NCBI GenBank assembly: GCA_033182465.1
Contig: CP137319.1
Coordinates: 3,534,001 to 3,598,000 of the forward strand
DNA from: Sanghuangporus weigelae
Taxonomy: Eukaryota > Basidiomycota > Agaricomycetes > Hymenochaetales > Hymenochaetaceae
Direction of reading: 5' to 3'
DNA: 64,000 nucleotides
Of the stretch, positions 11,478 through 23,305 are shown piece after piece. Each line of letters starts with the position of its first letter. Positions within the stretch are counted from its first letter, which is position 1. A model generated the notes under the pieces. It saw only the letters and a program-made list of their open reading frames with translations, searched no databases and had not been told where the DNA came from. A program made the position numbers and the translations under genes.

Positions 11478-13307
11478 ATGCTGTCGCCAAGTGAGTTACT
11501 TGCATTCATCGAGAGCCTTGTCAAGGCATGGCGGGCGATAAAGGACTACAGCGAGCTCGACGAGACACATAAAGCGCTTATGAAGCGCTGCGTAGAGAAC
11601 TCCCAAAGATTCGAGCATCTCATGACCTTTGTCCGTGACCGCTCTCGTTACTCCAAAGCGACATGGAAGTACATAAGCGAGCTCGTCGCTGATGCGCAGG
11701 TCGCTATTCGTCGAGCCTTGACTATCGCACTAGATTGGAAGAGGCGACTCGGAATTAGTGACAGAAGGCTAGGCTCTAGAGCTTGGAGACTCATTCCATG
11801 CCTTCCAATATGCGTCGGAAAGAAGATGCTACTTGAGTGGAAGGAGACGGAGGAGCGGGTCGCAGAGTTTAAATTTAGGAACAACTCGAAAGACGATGTC
11901 GATAACAACAACGACTTCGACGAAGAAGATATAACATCGGACCAGGAGGAAAAGCCAGAAAGAACCAAGGATGCGAAGCGGACGAAACGACCATCGTATT
12001 TGAAGGAACGATTTTCAGAGGCAGTATACTTGATTGTGGGCAGAAAGGAGCTAACGTCAGCCTTGGCCGAGTTGGAGCGCTTGGTCGAATGTCTGAATTT
12101 TGCCATTCTCACTTCCGACTACATTCCCGTTGGTCCACTCACTGCTAAGGGCGCAGCTGACATTCTCAAATTCGTTTCCCGAGCCAAGCGCAGACGTGAC
12201 AGAGCTATCGCCGTCAAGCTTGTCGATGAAACCGACGTAAACTTTCGAAATCTGATTGATATCGACCCCGGGGCTCAGACGGGTATCTATCGTGTTAAAT
12301 CAGGTCCATACACCAATTGTATAGTCGATCCGCGCGATATTGTCGCGTATGCGGAGCAGCAGCAGGATGAAATCGCCATCAAAGAAACAGAGGATATTGT
12401 GAGGTTGTTCGCCGAAGACTCGAATGCTCCAGAATCCCAGTTATCATCTGCCGCTGGTATTCTGCCGTCATGCGGATATACAAACCTCGAAAATTGTCTC
12501 TATGGGATCATATTTCGCTTTCCGTCAGGCTGTGCTCCTCCCCGTACTTTGCGCAGCCTACTTATCGAAGGAACCGTTAAGCACTCCTTGAACGACCGTG
12601 TCAAGTTCGCCATCAAATTATCGACTTCTGTCCTCGTTGTTCATTCTCTGGGTCTGGTGCACAAGAGTATTAAGCCGGACTCGATACTCGTTACAGAGAG
12701 CATAGTTGGCGATCCCGAGAAGCTTTATCCACACAAACTGGGGAATCCATATCTGCTTTCATTCGACTCCTCGCGATCGAGTCGAGGGCATACTACGAAA
12801 GGTCTCTTTCCATACCCTAAAGGCCCGAATTGGGAAACGTTGTATACTCACCCGCGGCATTTCGTGTGGCGGGAACGTAAATACGAGATGCGCGACGACG
12901 TCTTCAGCCTTGGTGTCTGCCTCCTCGAGATCGCGCTATGGAAATCATTTTTCCGGTGGAATGCGACCGAGGAGAAGTATGAGGACAATACCGATGTGAT
13001 CGACTTGACACCGGGTCGATTACGACGTGAAGCTCTGGAGCAGGGCAAGCCGGAAGATATCGATAAATCCTGGTTCCGACAGCAAATTATGGTCCGAACT
13101 GCGAAAACGCTTGTGCCGGCTATTATGGGCGACCTCTTCAAGGATGTCATTGTAGCCTGTCTGACGTTCGGTGACCCTTGCAAGTCCACTAAAAGCGATG
13201 TGTTTGAGTCGAGATTCGAAGACTACTCCGATCTTCCTCCCGAAGAACAGAGCGTCCAGTTCGTTCAACAGATTCTGACCAAATTGAAGGGTATAATCCT
13301 GTCGTAG
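11478..13307 (+). CDS. Family D, copy D1: HeLo-like helical region plus pseudokinase
   Basis: A single exon of 609 aa, unlike its intron-rich neighbours. Residues about 1-100 are helical (SELLAFIESLVKAWRAIKDY, then SELDETHKALMKR) and resemble the start of HeLo/prion-inhibition domain proteins, more clearly so in D2. A charged linker (about 135-165, rich in Asp, Glu and Lys) follows, then a second helical block. The C-terminal half is kinase-shaped: RTLRSLL hinge region, VVHSLGLVHKSIKPDSILV in place of HRDxKxxN, LLSFDSSRSS in place of DFG, then YEMRDDVFSLGVCLLEIALW. The catalytic Asp and the DFG Gly are absent, so it is predicted to be a pseudokinase. A possible TATA box (TTATAAGTAG) lies about 45 bases upstream. 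In the HeLo family the N-terminal bundle can disrupt membranes; whether D1 does is inference. Confidence 0.85.
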   Translation: MLSPSELLAFIESLVKAWRAIKDYSELDETHKALMKRCVENSQRFEHLMTFVRDRSRYSKATWKYISELVADAQVAIRRALTIALDWKRRLGISDRRLGSRAWRLIPCLPICVGKKMLLEWKETEERVAEFKFRNNSKDDVDNNNDFDEEDITSDQEEKPERTKDAKRTKRPSYLKERFSEAVYLIVGRKELTSALAELERLVECLNFAILTSDYIPVGPLTAKGAADILKFVSRAKRRRDRAIAVKLVDETDVNFRNLIDIDPGAQTGIYRVKSGPYTNCIVDPRDIVAYAEQQQDEIAIKETEDIVRLFAEDSNAPESQLSSAAGILPSCGYTNLENCLYGIIFRFPSGCAPPRTLRSLLIEGTVKHSLNDRVKFAIKLSTSVLVVHSLGLVHKSIKPDSILVTESIVGDPEKLYPHKLGNPYLLSFDSSRSSRGHTTKGLFPYPKGPNWETLYTHPRHFVWRERKYEMRDDVFSLGVCLLEIALWKSFFRWNATEEKYEDNTDVIDLTPGRLRREALEQGKPEDIDKSWFRQQIMVRTAKTLVPAIMGDLFKDVIVACLTFGDPCKSTKSDVFESRFEDYSDLPPEEQSVQFVQQILTKLKGIILS

Positions 13308-16300
13308 GATGCAGCTTTGTGTAGCTCTCAACGACTTCCTGTAGCCATCAGAAAAATCAACAGTCATTCGTCATTCTTGGACTCCTCCGGAATGTATTTC
13401 TTTCTAGTCGATTTTGTTGTGTCAACCTCTTTACGCGTCATGGATCATTAGGCCTGTCAACTGCATATAGTCAATATTCAATGCCTAAGCAAGTGCATCT
13501 GCGTGTAGCTTTACTATTGTTCCAAACGCCATGTTTTGCGGAACCTAATCAGATGAGTTTCATCATTGATATTTTCACAACAATAGCGATACGCCTTGTA
13601 TGATCCATCTCCTGACCCAGAAGGACACCTCGTGTAGGATCGTTCCGTGCAGGCGGCTAACACGAACTCCAAGAAAGTCCAAATTAGCCACAATTCTCGC
13701 AACCGAGAAGGCCGGGTCGCCACGCTCTTGTTCGAGACAAAGGGAAAATGGCACCGCTGTGGACAACCCTGTGATGACATGCTTCTTTGGGACAAAGGGA
13801 AGGAAACGTGTATCAGAACTTCTGATTCAGGACAAGGGGAAAGCGGAGATAATTTATCGTGATAATCTCACACGATGAGACAGTCAGGCCCTTTGTTGCG
13901 AGCACAGCATCTGATTATTTTTCAAATGCCTCGACGGAAGCGGAAGCAGATCATGCATGGACCCCGGACAGTGTATGAATCTGAGGATGGGTCCATGGCG
14001 GTCCAAGTTGAAGTTGGCAAGGCTTAGTGCTTGTGTTCGAGTCGTGTTTTACTCCTTTGACCGTCTTTTGTTAATACGGAGCTGGGCAGCTCGAGGATTT
14101 CAACCGCATACTTTATTCTATTCACGAATGCTGTCTGCCAAGTTTGTTTCTCGGACTACCTGATTGTATATTTCCTCCGGATCTAGGGATCCCAGCTTCC
14201 CTACTTATTGGATAACTGATCGGCACGACATTCGTAATAAGTAGGATGATCGACCCTTACCATAAATGGGAGTGTCACTCGTTCCTCTCTGCCGACTCTG
14301 CACAACCAGTGGCGGTGACAGGGATTGGGAGGTATATTTTTGAGAGGCCGATGCTCGTGTGCGATAGGATCATTGAACGGTAGTCGAAAATTGAGAGGAG
14401 GAAAGGCACGTTACCGACGGACCTCTTTTTAATGCGCTCCTATTCGTTTGCCGTGTTTCGACAAAAATACAAAAAAAGAACGAAAAATATGTCTGAAGTT
14501 TTAGTTTTGAGAGATAAGCTGGACACGTCCACTGAAAATGAGTCGCTAGACACTATCATGAGTCACATAATGCATACAATGGGAACCAAACTACCGGGGA
14601 TCTGTCAAGGAAAGTGTTATGCACGAGCATTCATAAAGAACTCAAAAAAGGTTTTACGCACGTATATCGCCTGTGCCCTACTCCTTGCTCTCTCCGTCTC
14701 CATTGCCATTAGGTGAACACATGTAGCAGCTCGATATCCTGGCCAACGATTATCTTGTAAAAGCAGACCAGCAACGCTTGATATGCATAAAGACCCCGAC
14801 TCGTTATAAGATCCCGTTGGTTACAATGCGTCCTGCAGCCATCGTTCCCAGCGTGGGCCGTGGAGGAAGCCAGTTGATGTCAATTGTCAGCATTCATTTC
14901 GAATCGGTATCAAGAGCGAGAGGCAGAATACCATACTGTCCAGGTCATATCTCACAACTCGTTGAGGACGCTTTCCAGCCATGCACGAAGCCAGTGCTAC
15001 TCTGCCGCGGCCTTTCTATAGCTAAGTGCTAGGTGTGCTGGTACATGCATGTGCAAACGAATATGGTGCCGATGGTTGCAAAGTTGGCGATTACTGACAA
15101 TGACATTGAAATAATGCTACGGGATGCATTTGGAGTCGTCTGGATAGCTTGATGATCCCAAATAGCAAAGGGCGCGAAGATATGAAGGCGGATCATCACC
15201 GAAATCACAGTTTGTCAACGTATCGGCAGGCTTTGAACGTCGGACACGGTTGAACCATACGATTGTTCCACAACTTCTGACCGCATACATGATAATATAA
15301 TACTATCGTCTGAAGAGACTTAACCGTCTAGGAATTGAAAAGGAACAAAAGGAACTTGATACTGAGCTCCGTTGACGGCGACGACTTTAGTTACGCACCT
15401 AATCCCAGCAACCGAAATGACTCGGACTGCACGTCAAATACGCTCACTCTTCTACCATCAACTCCCACAGCAGCAATGCAAGCTGATTCATCGTATCAAT
15501 GTTTTGGTCTGATCCAGGGCTTCACGTTGAGATAATTCCACAATGTGGTAAAACGAAGAATACTGTGAGACGTCAGAGCACGCGCGCGTACGGGCTGCCC
15601 AGCTCTTCGGAGTCTCGTCAATCATCACAGTCACAGTCGACCCAGTGCGTGAAAACGACTGTGCTTATCGCAACGCAAATAATCGAATTGATGTTGAAAG
15701 ATCGTTGGTCATTGTGGATCCGACGTCGTGTCGTTTCCAATGGTTTCTGAAGCTCGTCCACAGCTTTCCTGGCGACGATGCGCATCGTGACACTTGCCGG
15801 TACGGTTCTACGACGACGCCTTTGTGCTTCGCAAGTTGCACGAACACTTCATCAAAACTCCGCGTATCGAGAAGAAAGTGCGATGTGTGCAGGAAATGGT
15901 CGGCCAAGCAAGCGAGAACTTCGACCTGGCAGACCCGTTGATGCGAAGAGTCTCTTCACCTTGCAATATGCGACGAAATCGGGATGGGATAGACGACAAG
16001 GCATAGGTATCATCGCTCTGATGCGTTCTACTACCTCGCTCTCTGTACATGTACGTGCTGAATAAGTAGACACATTTTCAGCTCGTGTCCATCGTGCAAC
16101 AAACCTGCACACAACTCAATGCGAGCTTCTCGGGATGTAGTTTCGCCCAACGGAGTACGTTGGCATGTCTCTGTGTGCGAACTAATCGTATGGTCTTATC
16201 TGTTTAGAGGTTCTTGCTTGTCACTATTTCGCAGCAGAGAACATCAGGAGCAGCATGAAATGCAGAATATGTGGCGATGAGGTGTCGTTATTTGTACCCA

Positions 16301-16359
16301 TTCCCTATTATATATTGAACGATCCCTTCAGAAAGGTCTCCATCGTTTCTGAATAGTGC
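13308..16359. other. Long intergenic stretch between D1 and kinase relic A3
   Basis: It holds a copy of the dispersed repeat (about 13690-14035). A 94-codon frame at 14432-14716 ends in a hydrophobic stretch (ACALLLALSVSIAI) and a 70-codon frame at 15794-16006 reads protein-like (FYDDAFVLRKLHEHF), but neither has a recognised domain or splice support. Several overlapping frames at 15335-16112 on both strands suggest ordinary high-GC open stretches. No gene is called. Confidence 0.45.
13690..14035 (+). repeat. Dispersed repeat, copy 2
   Basis: It starts near ACCGAGAAGGCCGGGTCGCC and ends near GGTCCAAGTTGAAGTTGGC. The same succession of motifs occurs at 21200-21560 (ACCGAGAAGTCCGGCTCGCC), and the first part again at about 28370-28455 (CCGAGAAGTCCGAGTCTCCG). 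The copies lie between cassette members, which suggests a degraded element or a piece of the old duplication unit. Confidence 0.6.
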
Positions 16360-17885
16360 ATGGCACTCATGAAGCGGACAACGTCTCCAAGCGAATCTAA
16401 GGCACCCCTAGCGGATGCAATACCGTCAACGAGTGAAGAATTGGACCTGGTCTGGCAATCCAGATACAAAATACTTGAGTCGCACGGCTATCGTCTCCGA
16501 CAACGATACAAGCCAGACTGGACACCATCGTGGTTCAAATCCGAGAGGCTCGCTCCATCTCACGAGGATTATCCGGCTCATTGGGTATGCGCTACTTTCA
16601 GCTTAAAAATGTTACTTACAGTTCCTTAGAACTCCGAAGTTATCGACGCTGTAAGAATTAAGGATGGACGAACAGTGTACCTGCAACGGATAGCAGACGA
16701 CAGCTCAGAGTTCCGGATACATCGCTTTCTTTCGGAAGATGAGAGACTTGAAGATCCATAAAATCATCCTGTCCTTCTCGAAGAGTTTGAAGGTGATGAT
16801 GACCCGACAATGATACATATGGTGATGCCTCTTCTTTGTTAGTACGATTTTTTTTTCCCGAGTGTTTTTCTGTGGAAGAAGCCGCAGATTTCATGAAACA
16901 GGCCTTTGAGGTATGTGATTGAGTCTTGATGCTTTTCCGTATAATCTAAGCGTACTTGAACAGGGTATTGTGATGCACCGATCACACGCGGCTCATAGGT
17001 AGATCATTCGAGAATTTATCAAAGCTAGGATTACATGCCTCGCCGGTGTCTCGATGAGGACTGTTTTGACTTGAGTATCATGATGGACGCTGATAAAATG
17101 TTTCTGAAGGGTTTTCACGCGAAGAATCATGGACTCCATAGCTTATAGGTTTGCTCATCCAAAACATCGACGCGACACCACTGGTTGCTACCATTGTATT
17201 GCAATGGCAGTCCTATAATAAAAATAAATATTATATTGCAATATTACAATGAGGACTGTGGAATTGTGCTTTTGTACATGTACAATATGAGCCGTCTTGT
17301 TCACAATAGTCTGCAGTCCTAGGACTGCCATTGTAATACAATGGAAGTAACTACGACCCGACATCACACCGTTCCACGCGTCCCATCCTCTTTTATCGAT
17401 TTCGGTATCTCCAGTATGTTCGGTCCTGAGGAGAAAGAAAAAAAAGTTATCGGGCTCGAAGATCAAGATAAAGCGATCCTCGAACTGTTTGCCATGACCA
17501 TGCAACCTTTCCTCGACGTCTATTATTCTCGGGAATGTCTTCAAGAAGTCATTGCTTGACGTAAATGGTGCGTACTGAAACCTTCTGGTTATTTTCCTAT
17601 CGACAACTGGAGATACGACAATTTGAAGTTTCTACGCTTTCTCATAGAGGATATGAGGCAGCCGATCCCGCTCGTGCGCCGCAGTCAGAGGAAATACTGA
17701 CTTATTTCAGTAGCATCGTCTTCCGGCAGTCTCCATGTTCGTTGAGGTGGCGACTCAAGAAGAAGACTTATGGACAGGTTGAACGTTCCTTCGTGGATGT
17801 CGATTCTATTTCTCCGAAGGCATCTTTCTTGCGAAGCGAGCCATTTGCGAAGTATTTTAATTTCTCTCGTCCGAAAGTACGTTCT
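16360..17885 (+). pseudogene. Kinase family A, copy A3: decayed, carries a MITE
   Basis: Exon 1 starts at 16360 and is recognisable (SRYKILESHGYRLRQRY). In exon 2 the VFLK lysine is replaced (VYLQRI) and the frame meets a stop (TAA after GATCCA, near 16759). The catalytic exon is traceable (DEDCFDLSIMMDADKMFLKGFH) but is then split by a 154-bp inverted-repeat element at 17191-17344, and the DFG region (YRFRYLQYVRS out of frame; IDFGISSMFG in another frame) is shifted. The last exon around 17640-17885 is also out of frame. Compared with A4 it has several independent lesions, so it is an old relic. It stands beside the kinase-less C2. Confidence 0.8.
17191..17344. mobile_element. Small MITE in kinase relic A3
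   Basis: It is 154 bp, with 24-bp terminal inverted repeats differing at one base: CCATTGTATTGCAATGGCAG on the left and its mirror CTGCCATTGTAATACAATGG on the right. The interior is AT-rich and noncoding. No clear target duplication was found. The high match of the arms implies a recent insertion into an already damaged gene. Confidence 0.8.
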
Positions 17886-18009
17886 AATCATATTCGTCAG
17901 TCTCAACCACAGATCAAGTTGTACAGTCTCTGCAAATGCAACTGCGATCGGATGGGAAGAGCTGATGTGATTGATTGCTGTCTGCTCGCGCCTTGTACGG
18001 ATAAGTGAC

Positions 18010-19075
18010 ATAACTCCGACATCATCACGTATGTACAGTATACCGTTTCTTTCGGATGCTCGGAAGGCTCCAGCTCTCGAAGAGGAGAGGGAGGGGATCC
18101 GACATAGAAGATTTGCATGTCGTTTTACTATGCTTTGCTATCGCCCCGACGAGCTACGCGCCGGACTTTCATGTTTACAATAGCTTCTCTCCGATGATTT
18201 CAACTGTTATTCTATCGCAGTTTAGACCGGAAACGGAGTCGCGAGACCAAGCGGACTTCAACCTCGTACCTGTTGGTGAGAGTCCTGCTCATAACTGAGA
18301 CTACAAGGTCAGAATCGGATGTTTGACCTTTCTAAATCGCTAGTGTTAGTATTCTGATACGTTTCGTCAAGTTCCACGTGCACTACTTATGCGTGCCTTA
18401 GAAATACATGGCCTTTCCACCTGCACCCGCGTTTTTTATCGAACTACGGCGCATCAACTTGTGAGTCTATGATATCCTGCTATGTTTTCACAGCTGTGAA
18501 ATGAGCGATGTTATTGACAAACAAGGATATAGGATTTGTCATGGCATCTTGTTTGATTCATGGATATGGATATGAAAACAAAAGTTTCCGACGAGCGGCA
18601 TAGCGGCTTTTTTTGAGGGTTCTTGTGCCAGGTCTCCTTCACCGGTCCTGATGGTGAGGCTCAATCTCGTCTTGATTATCGAGCACCTACGAACAGCTTC
18701 ATGGTGTTTCGTCTGTACCGAGAAAGCTAATGCAAAAGGTGACATGCCAGTAAATGTGGGGTAGCGGGCATAATTGGCACTAGTATTCACGAATGGAGCG
18801 GTTGCATGGGATGCTCTGAAATCCCAGTCTAAAGTACTTGTAATTCGATATTAGCCGATCTCAAACCTCGCGAGTTACCCACTCGACCAACTCGTACGGT
18901 ATAGCGTGAACAAAAGAGCATTCAGATGACTAATTGAGGTTATATATTGCAATAAATATACAATTTGTATATACTTCAGTGTAAGGACGATAAAAGCTGA
19001 ATTACTGTCTTCAACATAGGTAAATGAAGCCTCAATTCTGCGGCTCATCCTCTAAATAATGAGATTTGGCCTCAT
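18010..19075. other. Intergenic between A3 and C2
   Basis: No gene was recognised. A minus-strand frame of 83 codons at 18539-18790 has no known motif. The stretch near 18930-18990 is AT-rich. Confidence 0.4.
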
Positions 19076-20398
19076 CTAATTCTCCAAGTCATCAGTGATA
19101 TCGAGAGCCGCCATGAGTTCCTGAATAATTGTCAGACCACATCTCGTTGAAGGTAACTTGAGCTTACCGCCTTCGACACTTCCAACATGTGCAAATATGT
19201 CTCCAAATGACTGATTACGTCGCATTGCTCGTCATCTCGTATGTTTCCATCTGTGACCGAAGAAATAGCGTACACCAAACTGGATACGGATTAGTACATT
19301 TGTATCTGATGAGGAGGGGTGTTGCATACGGGACAAACAATTCAAAAAGAGGGCGGATGTCTTCTACAAAGGCATGTTCTCGATGTACCAGCCTTATGAG
19401 ACCGATAGCTAGCTCTTTCAGCCGCAAGCAGATGCCTCCAAATTTCTTACGTAGAAACATCGTCAAAAGAACGTGGAAGGATCGGTTTCAGAATAAAACT
19501 TACACGAGACTCGCTCAGACGCTCATTCTCGACTCTCTTGTCAAACAAGCATATGAGCTTGAAAGCAAGACGCTTCAAATCGGACCAAACTTTCGTTTCT
19601 AGATTGAAATGAGCAATGATCATATATCAAAACAGTGCTTTTCTTACCAGCGCTTCCGTCACCGACTTCACCTTCGAACCACCACTGCTGGATCTTGCTA
19701 GCATGCTGATTGATCGCATCGGTTAAAGTATCGGCATGTCCTTCATGGCCCGGACCTTAGACATTCAAGTCAGGTAAGCCACTGAAATACCTAGACAGCG
19801 AAGGGCTTACGTTGAAATTGCACATGCCATTGAATTTCGAGAACATCGCCCATGTTTTGGTCGTCAAAGATACGTGGCAAGGTCTCGAAAGATCCGAATG
19901 CCAACGGGAACAAAATGCCATATGAAGATCTGACTGATGACCTTCGCTGGCAAGAGGTTGAGAGATTTAGGGATTGTATGTGAGCATATTCAGGATCTAC
20001 ACTCACGGTATACTCTTTGTTCAATCTGCGAATATTCTCCGTCACAGACCTTATGGCCTCAACGTCGTCTTTCTTGCTAGGGGCGAAAATACGAACCCAT
20101 GTCTTTGAAGTAGAAGAATACCTCAGATTTTCAATCTGTGTATCAAGACTTGGGATAATATGTTAGATGATATATCTTACATTTTGCAAAAGCTACCTGT
20201 TCATTTCGTCCATGGTCTCTACTGGTTTGTTGCCTATCGCTGCTTCTTCGACAGTAAAGTCGATGTTAACCCCACGCGCTGCTACGAGCGCATTATATTC
20301 ATCGAAGAGAGACTTGCGCTGCTAAATGTGAACGATCCTCTACTTAACCATGGCATAGTTGATCCACTCACTTCAGTATTAGAAGGAAGTTGCGTCAT
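19076..20398 (-). CDS. Family C, copy C2: helical region only, no kinase domain
   Basis: A minus-strand, multi-exon gene. The start at 20398 (MTQLPSNTE, then an intron with GTGAGT and TTTAG) leads into KSLFDEYNALVAARG, equivalent to KLVSAYNELLEARK in C1. Further exons carry the shared block with QQWWFEG and a leucine-rich helical stretch (RLKELAIGLIRLVHREHAF, then RPLFELFVPYATP). The gene then ends with ELMAALDITDDLEN and a stop, at the point where C1 and C3 continue into a kinase domain. No kinase sequence follows on the minus strand. It could be a truncated duplicate or a stand-alone regulatory version. The reading was assembled across predicted introns by eye. It faces B2 head to head, 1.2 kb away. 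Confidence 0.6.
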
Positions 20399-20592
20399 GC
20401 TTGGCTTGTTCGAACAGCAGAGGCCAGAAAGTAGCTAGTAGTCGCGATAGCAAAAGGCTGTTTGTTCCAACGTCAGAGATGAGGGTGTGTGGTATGAGTG
20501 ATCTCCTTTTACCGTCGAGGGATCTTTATAAGACATGCTGACTTGCTCTTTGACCGACAACTATAACAACAACTCGAACAAGCGCATATAAG

Positions 20593-20946
20593 TTAGGGTC
20601 TCCTGATCCAGTTCGGCCGTTGCCGATTTATCTCCCAGCTCCGACTAGCCGGCGTTGTCAGACACTCATAGCCTCCATAAACACGGACCTCATCCAGACT
20701 CTCCATAGGACCCGTGACATAACTTTGAAATGAAATTAATGCGGCTGGATATCTGACGATTGTCGAAAGGATTTCGTACTGTTTTCCTATACCGATACAG
20801 TCTTGAACTGTATTCTTTGATAATTGATGCTCGGTATGGCCCCAAGCGCGAGTAGCAGAAGCGCAACAAAGTACAAACCAGTCGCCATTCTTTGCTCCTA
20901 GGCAGTGGGTTGATCGTGTTTCCACTTCCATAAATGCTTGCGACAA
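20593..20946 (-). CDS. Hypothetical 117-codon frame
   Basis: An open minus-strand frame starting MSQAFMEVETRSTHCLGAKN, lying between C2 and B2. I see no signal peptide, membrane segment or known motif, and no partner copy elsewhere in the window. It is listed because it is the only sizeable frame in this gap; it may well be chance. Confidence 0.2.
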   Translation of the reverse strand: MSQAFMEVETRSTHCLGAKNGDWFVLCCASATRAWGHTEHQLSKNTVQDCIGIGKQYEILSTIVRYPAALISFQSYVTGPMESLDEVRVYGGYECLTTPASRSWEINRQRPNWIRRP

Positions 20947-21199
20947 TACCTGTTAAATCGGTATCTCCAGTTGCTACGCCTCACGACGTTATTACTCAGA
21001 GAGGATCTCCTTTTGTTCGACATGATACATGTCTACCTCATGTATGGCCATTGCGCTTCAGGATTCACTCACAGTACAAGATAAACAATAGTCACACGGA
21101 GTCTGTGTAAATTGTTCATATGGTGACTTACACTTTGGTAACAGAACAAGATCAGAAAAGTTCGTTAACAAGTAACGTGTCGAGAGATGAGATTCCGTA

Positions 21200-21560
21200 C
21201 GCTACCGAGAAGTCCGGCTCGCCGCGCTCTTGTAAACAAGACTTGGCTTAAGAAAGGAGGCACAGTTCCATGTGAGGGATCAATGCACGTTCCCTCGGAA
21301 GTTTGAGTCGGAACAAAGGAGGCAGTGCCATGTCACGAGTTGTTGTGCTTGTATTTCAATTAGTAAATCAACTAAAACCAAGCATTGCCCTATCAAAGGT
21401 CATTAATCACATTGGGCACGGAACTGGAGCACAAATTCCATTCCAAAAAAGTTGACGGAAGCAATTTTCCCTCCATCGACCCCCGGACAGTCTACAGTTC
21501 ATTATTTAGTCAATGTATCGCGTGGGTCCATGATGGTCCAAGTTCTCAAGCCTGTCCAAA
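21200..21560 (+). repeat. Dispersed repeat, copy 3
   Basis: It begins near ACCGAGAAGTCCGGCTCGCC and ends near TGATGGTCCAAGTTCTCAAG. It parallels 13690-14035 in the order of motifs and lies directly upstream of kinase B2. Confidence 0.6.
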
Positions 21561-21635
21561 TCCTCGTGTCGTCGATCCTGCTTCACTTTGGTTTCTCGAC
21601 TTCAGCTTTAAAAAAAAATTGCCTTGTGAAGTGAC

Positions 21636-22977
21636 ATGGACGCCAGTCTGGAGACGACGATTATTCAAAGTGAGGCTTTCAATCATGTAAAGTTCGTTTC
21701 TTTTTGACTTATAGGGTGCAGATTTGAGATGCAGAGACTTACCCGAGCTCAATTACTCATACTTTGCGCAAGATAACACAATGTTCTCCAATGGTGTACG
21801 AGCGATTCTCTCCAAAGGCAGTATGTTGGTGGACAGTCCTGGTTTACAGCAAGGAAAAGTGATTGCTAGTCCGCCTTTCCTGAGGACGTCGTGCTAAGAC
21901 GATCATATGCAGTCTATCGTACTGAAAACGATCAATGCGAGTTTTGCGAGGAAACTTAATGAAGAGCGTCGAGAAAGGCTCATTCAGGTAAGGATGCCCT
22001 GCACTCTCTGGTTTGTCAAATGAATCGTCCACTATCACAGTACTTTGAGCGCGAGGCCGGGATTTGGAGGTTAACGAGCGGACATTCAAATATTCTCGAA
22101 CTTTACGGATTCATGAGAGTTCCCGGGCAGGCATTCCCATCCCTTGTCAGTCCGTACTACGAAGATGGAGATCTTAGAGCATTTGTGGAAGAACAGGAAA
22201 AGGGCAACCTGCTAGCGAAGCCGTGCATTCAGTTTGTAGGTAGCGATCTTGTTTCATTCTTCGAAAGTAGCAGCTCAAAGCTTCCAATTTATCGAGATAC
22301 TCGACATTGCGCACGGTCTCGAGTTTCGTACGTGAGATACTTATAGTGATATGTCCGTCCTTTCACTCGACGGATCGTTGCGCTGTTAGTACATAGCTTG
22401 ACTCCAGCAGTCATTCATAGGGACCTCAAAGCAGTAAGCGAAGCTTGATACCTTCAACGTTCCTAAACTTAAGCGTGCCTGCAAGAGCAACGTTTTAGTT
22501 CGACGCGTTGGAGAAATCCTCTCGGCAGTACTTATCGATTTCGGATCTGCGAAAATTTCAGACCCGTCACTATTCAGGATTCTGAAAACGACTTGTTCGA
22601 GCTCGATGGCCTGGTCTCCGCCCGAGTACATCTTCTTTCCTGTAAAATATACGAACCCGACAGCGCAGGGTGATATCTGGTCGCTTGCCTGCACTTGCAT
22701 TGAGGTGAGTATTTAGACTTTCAATTTTTGGACTTCATCTATCCTCGTACCAATGAGTATACGCTAGACATTTACGGGAAGAGATCCTTACAAAGGATAT
22801 GATGTCAAAGAGGCGCTTGCAAATGGAGAAATCCCGGAGAGGCCCAATAACAGCAAGGTGCCTATCAACGATGCGGTCTGGTGTTTCATGAAGAAGTGTT
22901 GGAATATGTCATCCGACAAAAGACCATCTGCAAAGCAAGCAATTTCCGATCTAGAGGAGATCTTAATGGTCACTTAA
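21636..22977 (+). CDS. Kinase family B, copy B2: intact kinase
   Basis: Exon 1 (21636-21669) is 34 bases, MDASLETTIIQ, matching B1 in length and phase. The next exon (NLRCRDLPELNY) aligns with B1 (NLKSTGLPELDL). Further exons give SIVLKTI (VAIK-type lysine), YFEREAGIW, a LYGF hinge region, LTPAVIHRDLKA (HRD), SNVLVRRVG, VLIDFGSAK (DFG), SPPEYIFF, GDIWSLACTCIE, and KKCWNMSSDKRPSAKQAIS before a TAA stop. All key catalytic residues are present, so it is predicted to be an active Ser/Thr or Tyr kinase of TKL type. The N-terminal 60-70 residues are unique to the B family. It lies tail to tail with C3, 328 bases away. The gene has about seven introns; borders were placed by eye. Confidence 0.8.
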
Positions 22978-23305
22978 GTCGCGACTTTAGCTTCGCATTG
23001 TAACATAAATTGAACAGAGATCAAGTTCCAACTCTCCGGTACGATCGTTATTGACGCAGGTCGCGGTTGCTGACATGGAAGGATGCTTAAAGCCTGTGTC
23101 CAAACATCGATCCCGTCTTCATTGATGCGTTTTGAAGTATGGGAGACACGGCATGCACGTTGAAGTGAGAGATTGCATGATAGACATGCCTCAGATCATC
23201 GCTATCCACCTAAACGATTACAAGAACACGCGAGATCGTAATGCTCAAGTGGTAAAGGGACATAAACATTAGATTTAGTAGCAATCGTAGTATAATGTGC
23301 TTGGT

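Noticed and set aside
11648-12112. 154-codon minus-strand frame inside D1
   Set aside because: It is exactly opposite the D1 coding sequence and its text is Ser/Arg-rich low complexity; a shadow of D1.
11478-13307. D1 as an active protein kinase
   Set aside because: HRD and DFG are replaced in both D1 and D2, so a pseudokinase is the better call.
12900-13307. A C-terminal amyloid (prion-forming) motif in D1 or D2, as in HET-s
   Set aside because: The C-termini are part of the kinase-like fold; no Asn/Gly-rich paired repeat is seen.
14432-14716. 94-codon frame with a C-terminal hydrophobic stretch, possibly a small membrane protein
   Set aside because: No start context, homologue or partner copy; one hydrophobic stretch alone is weak evidence.
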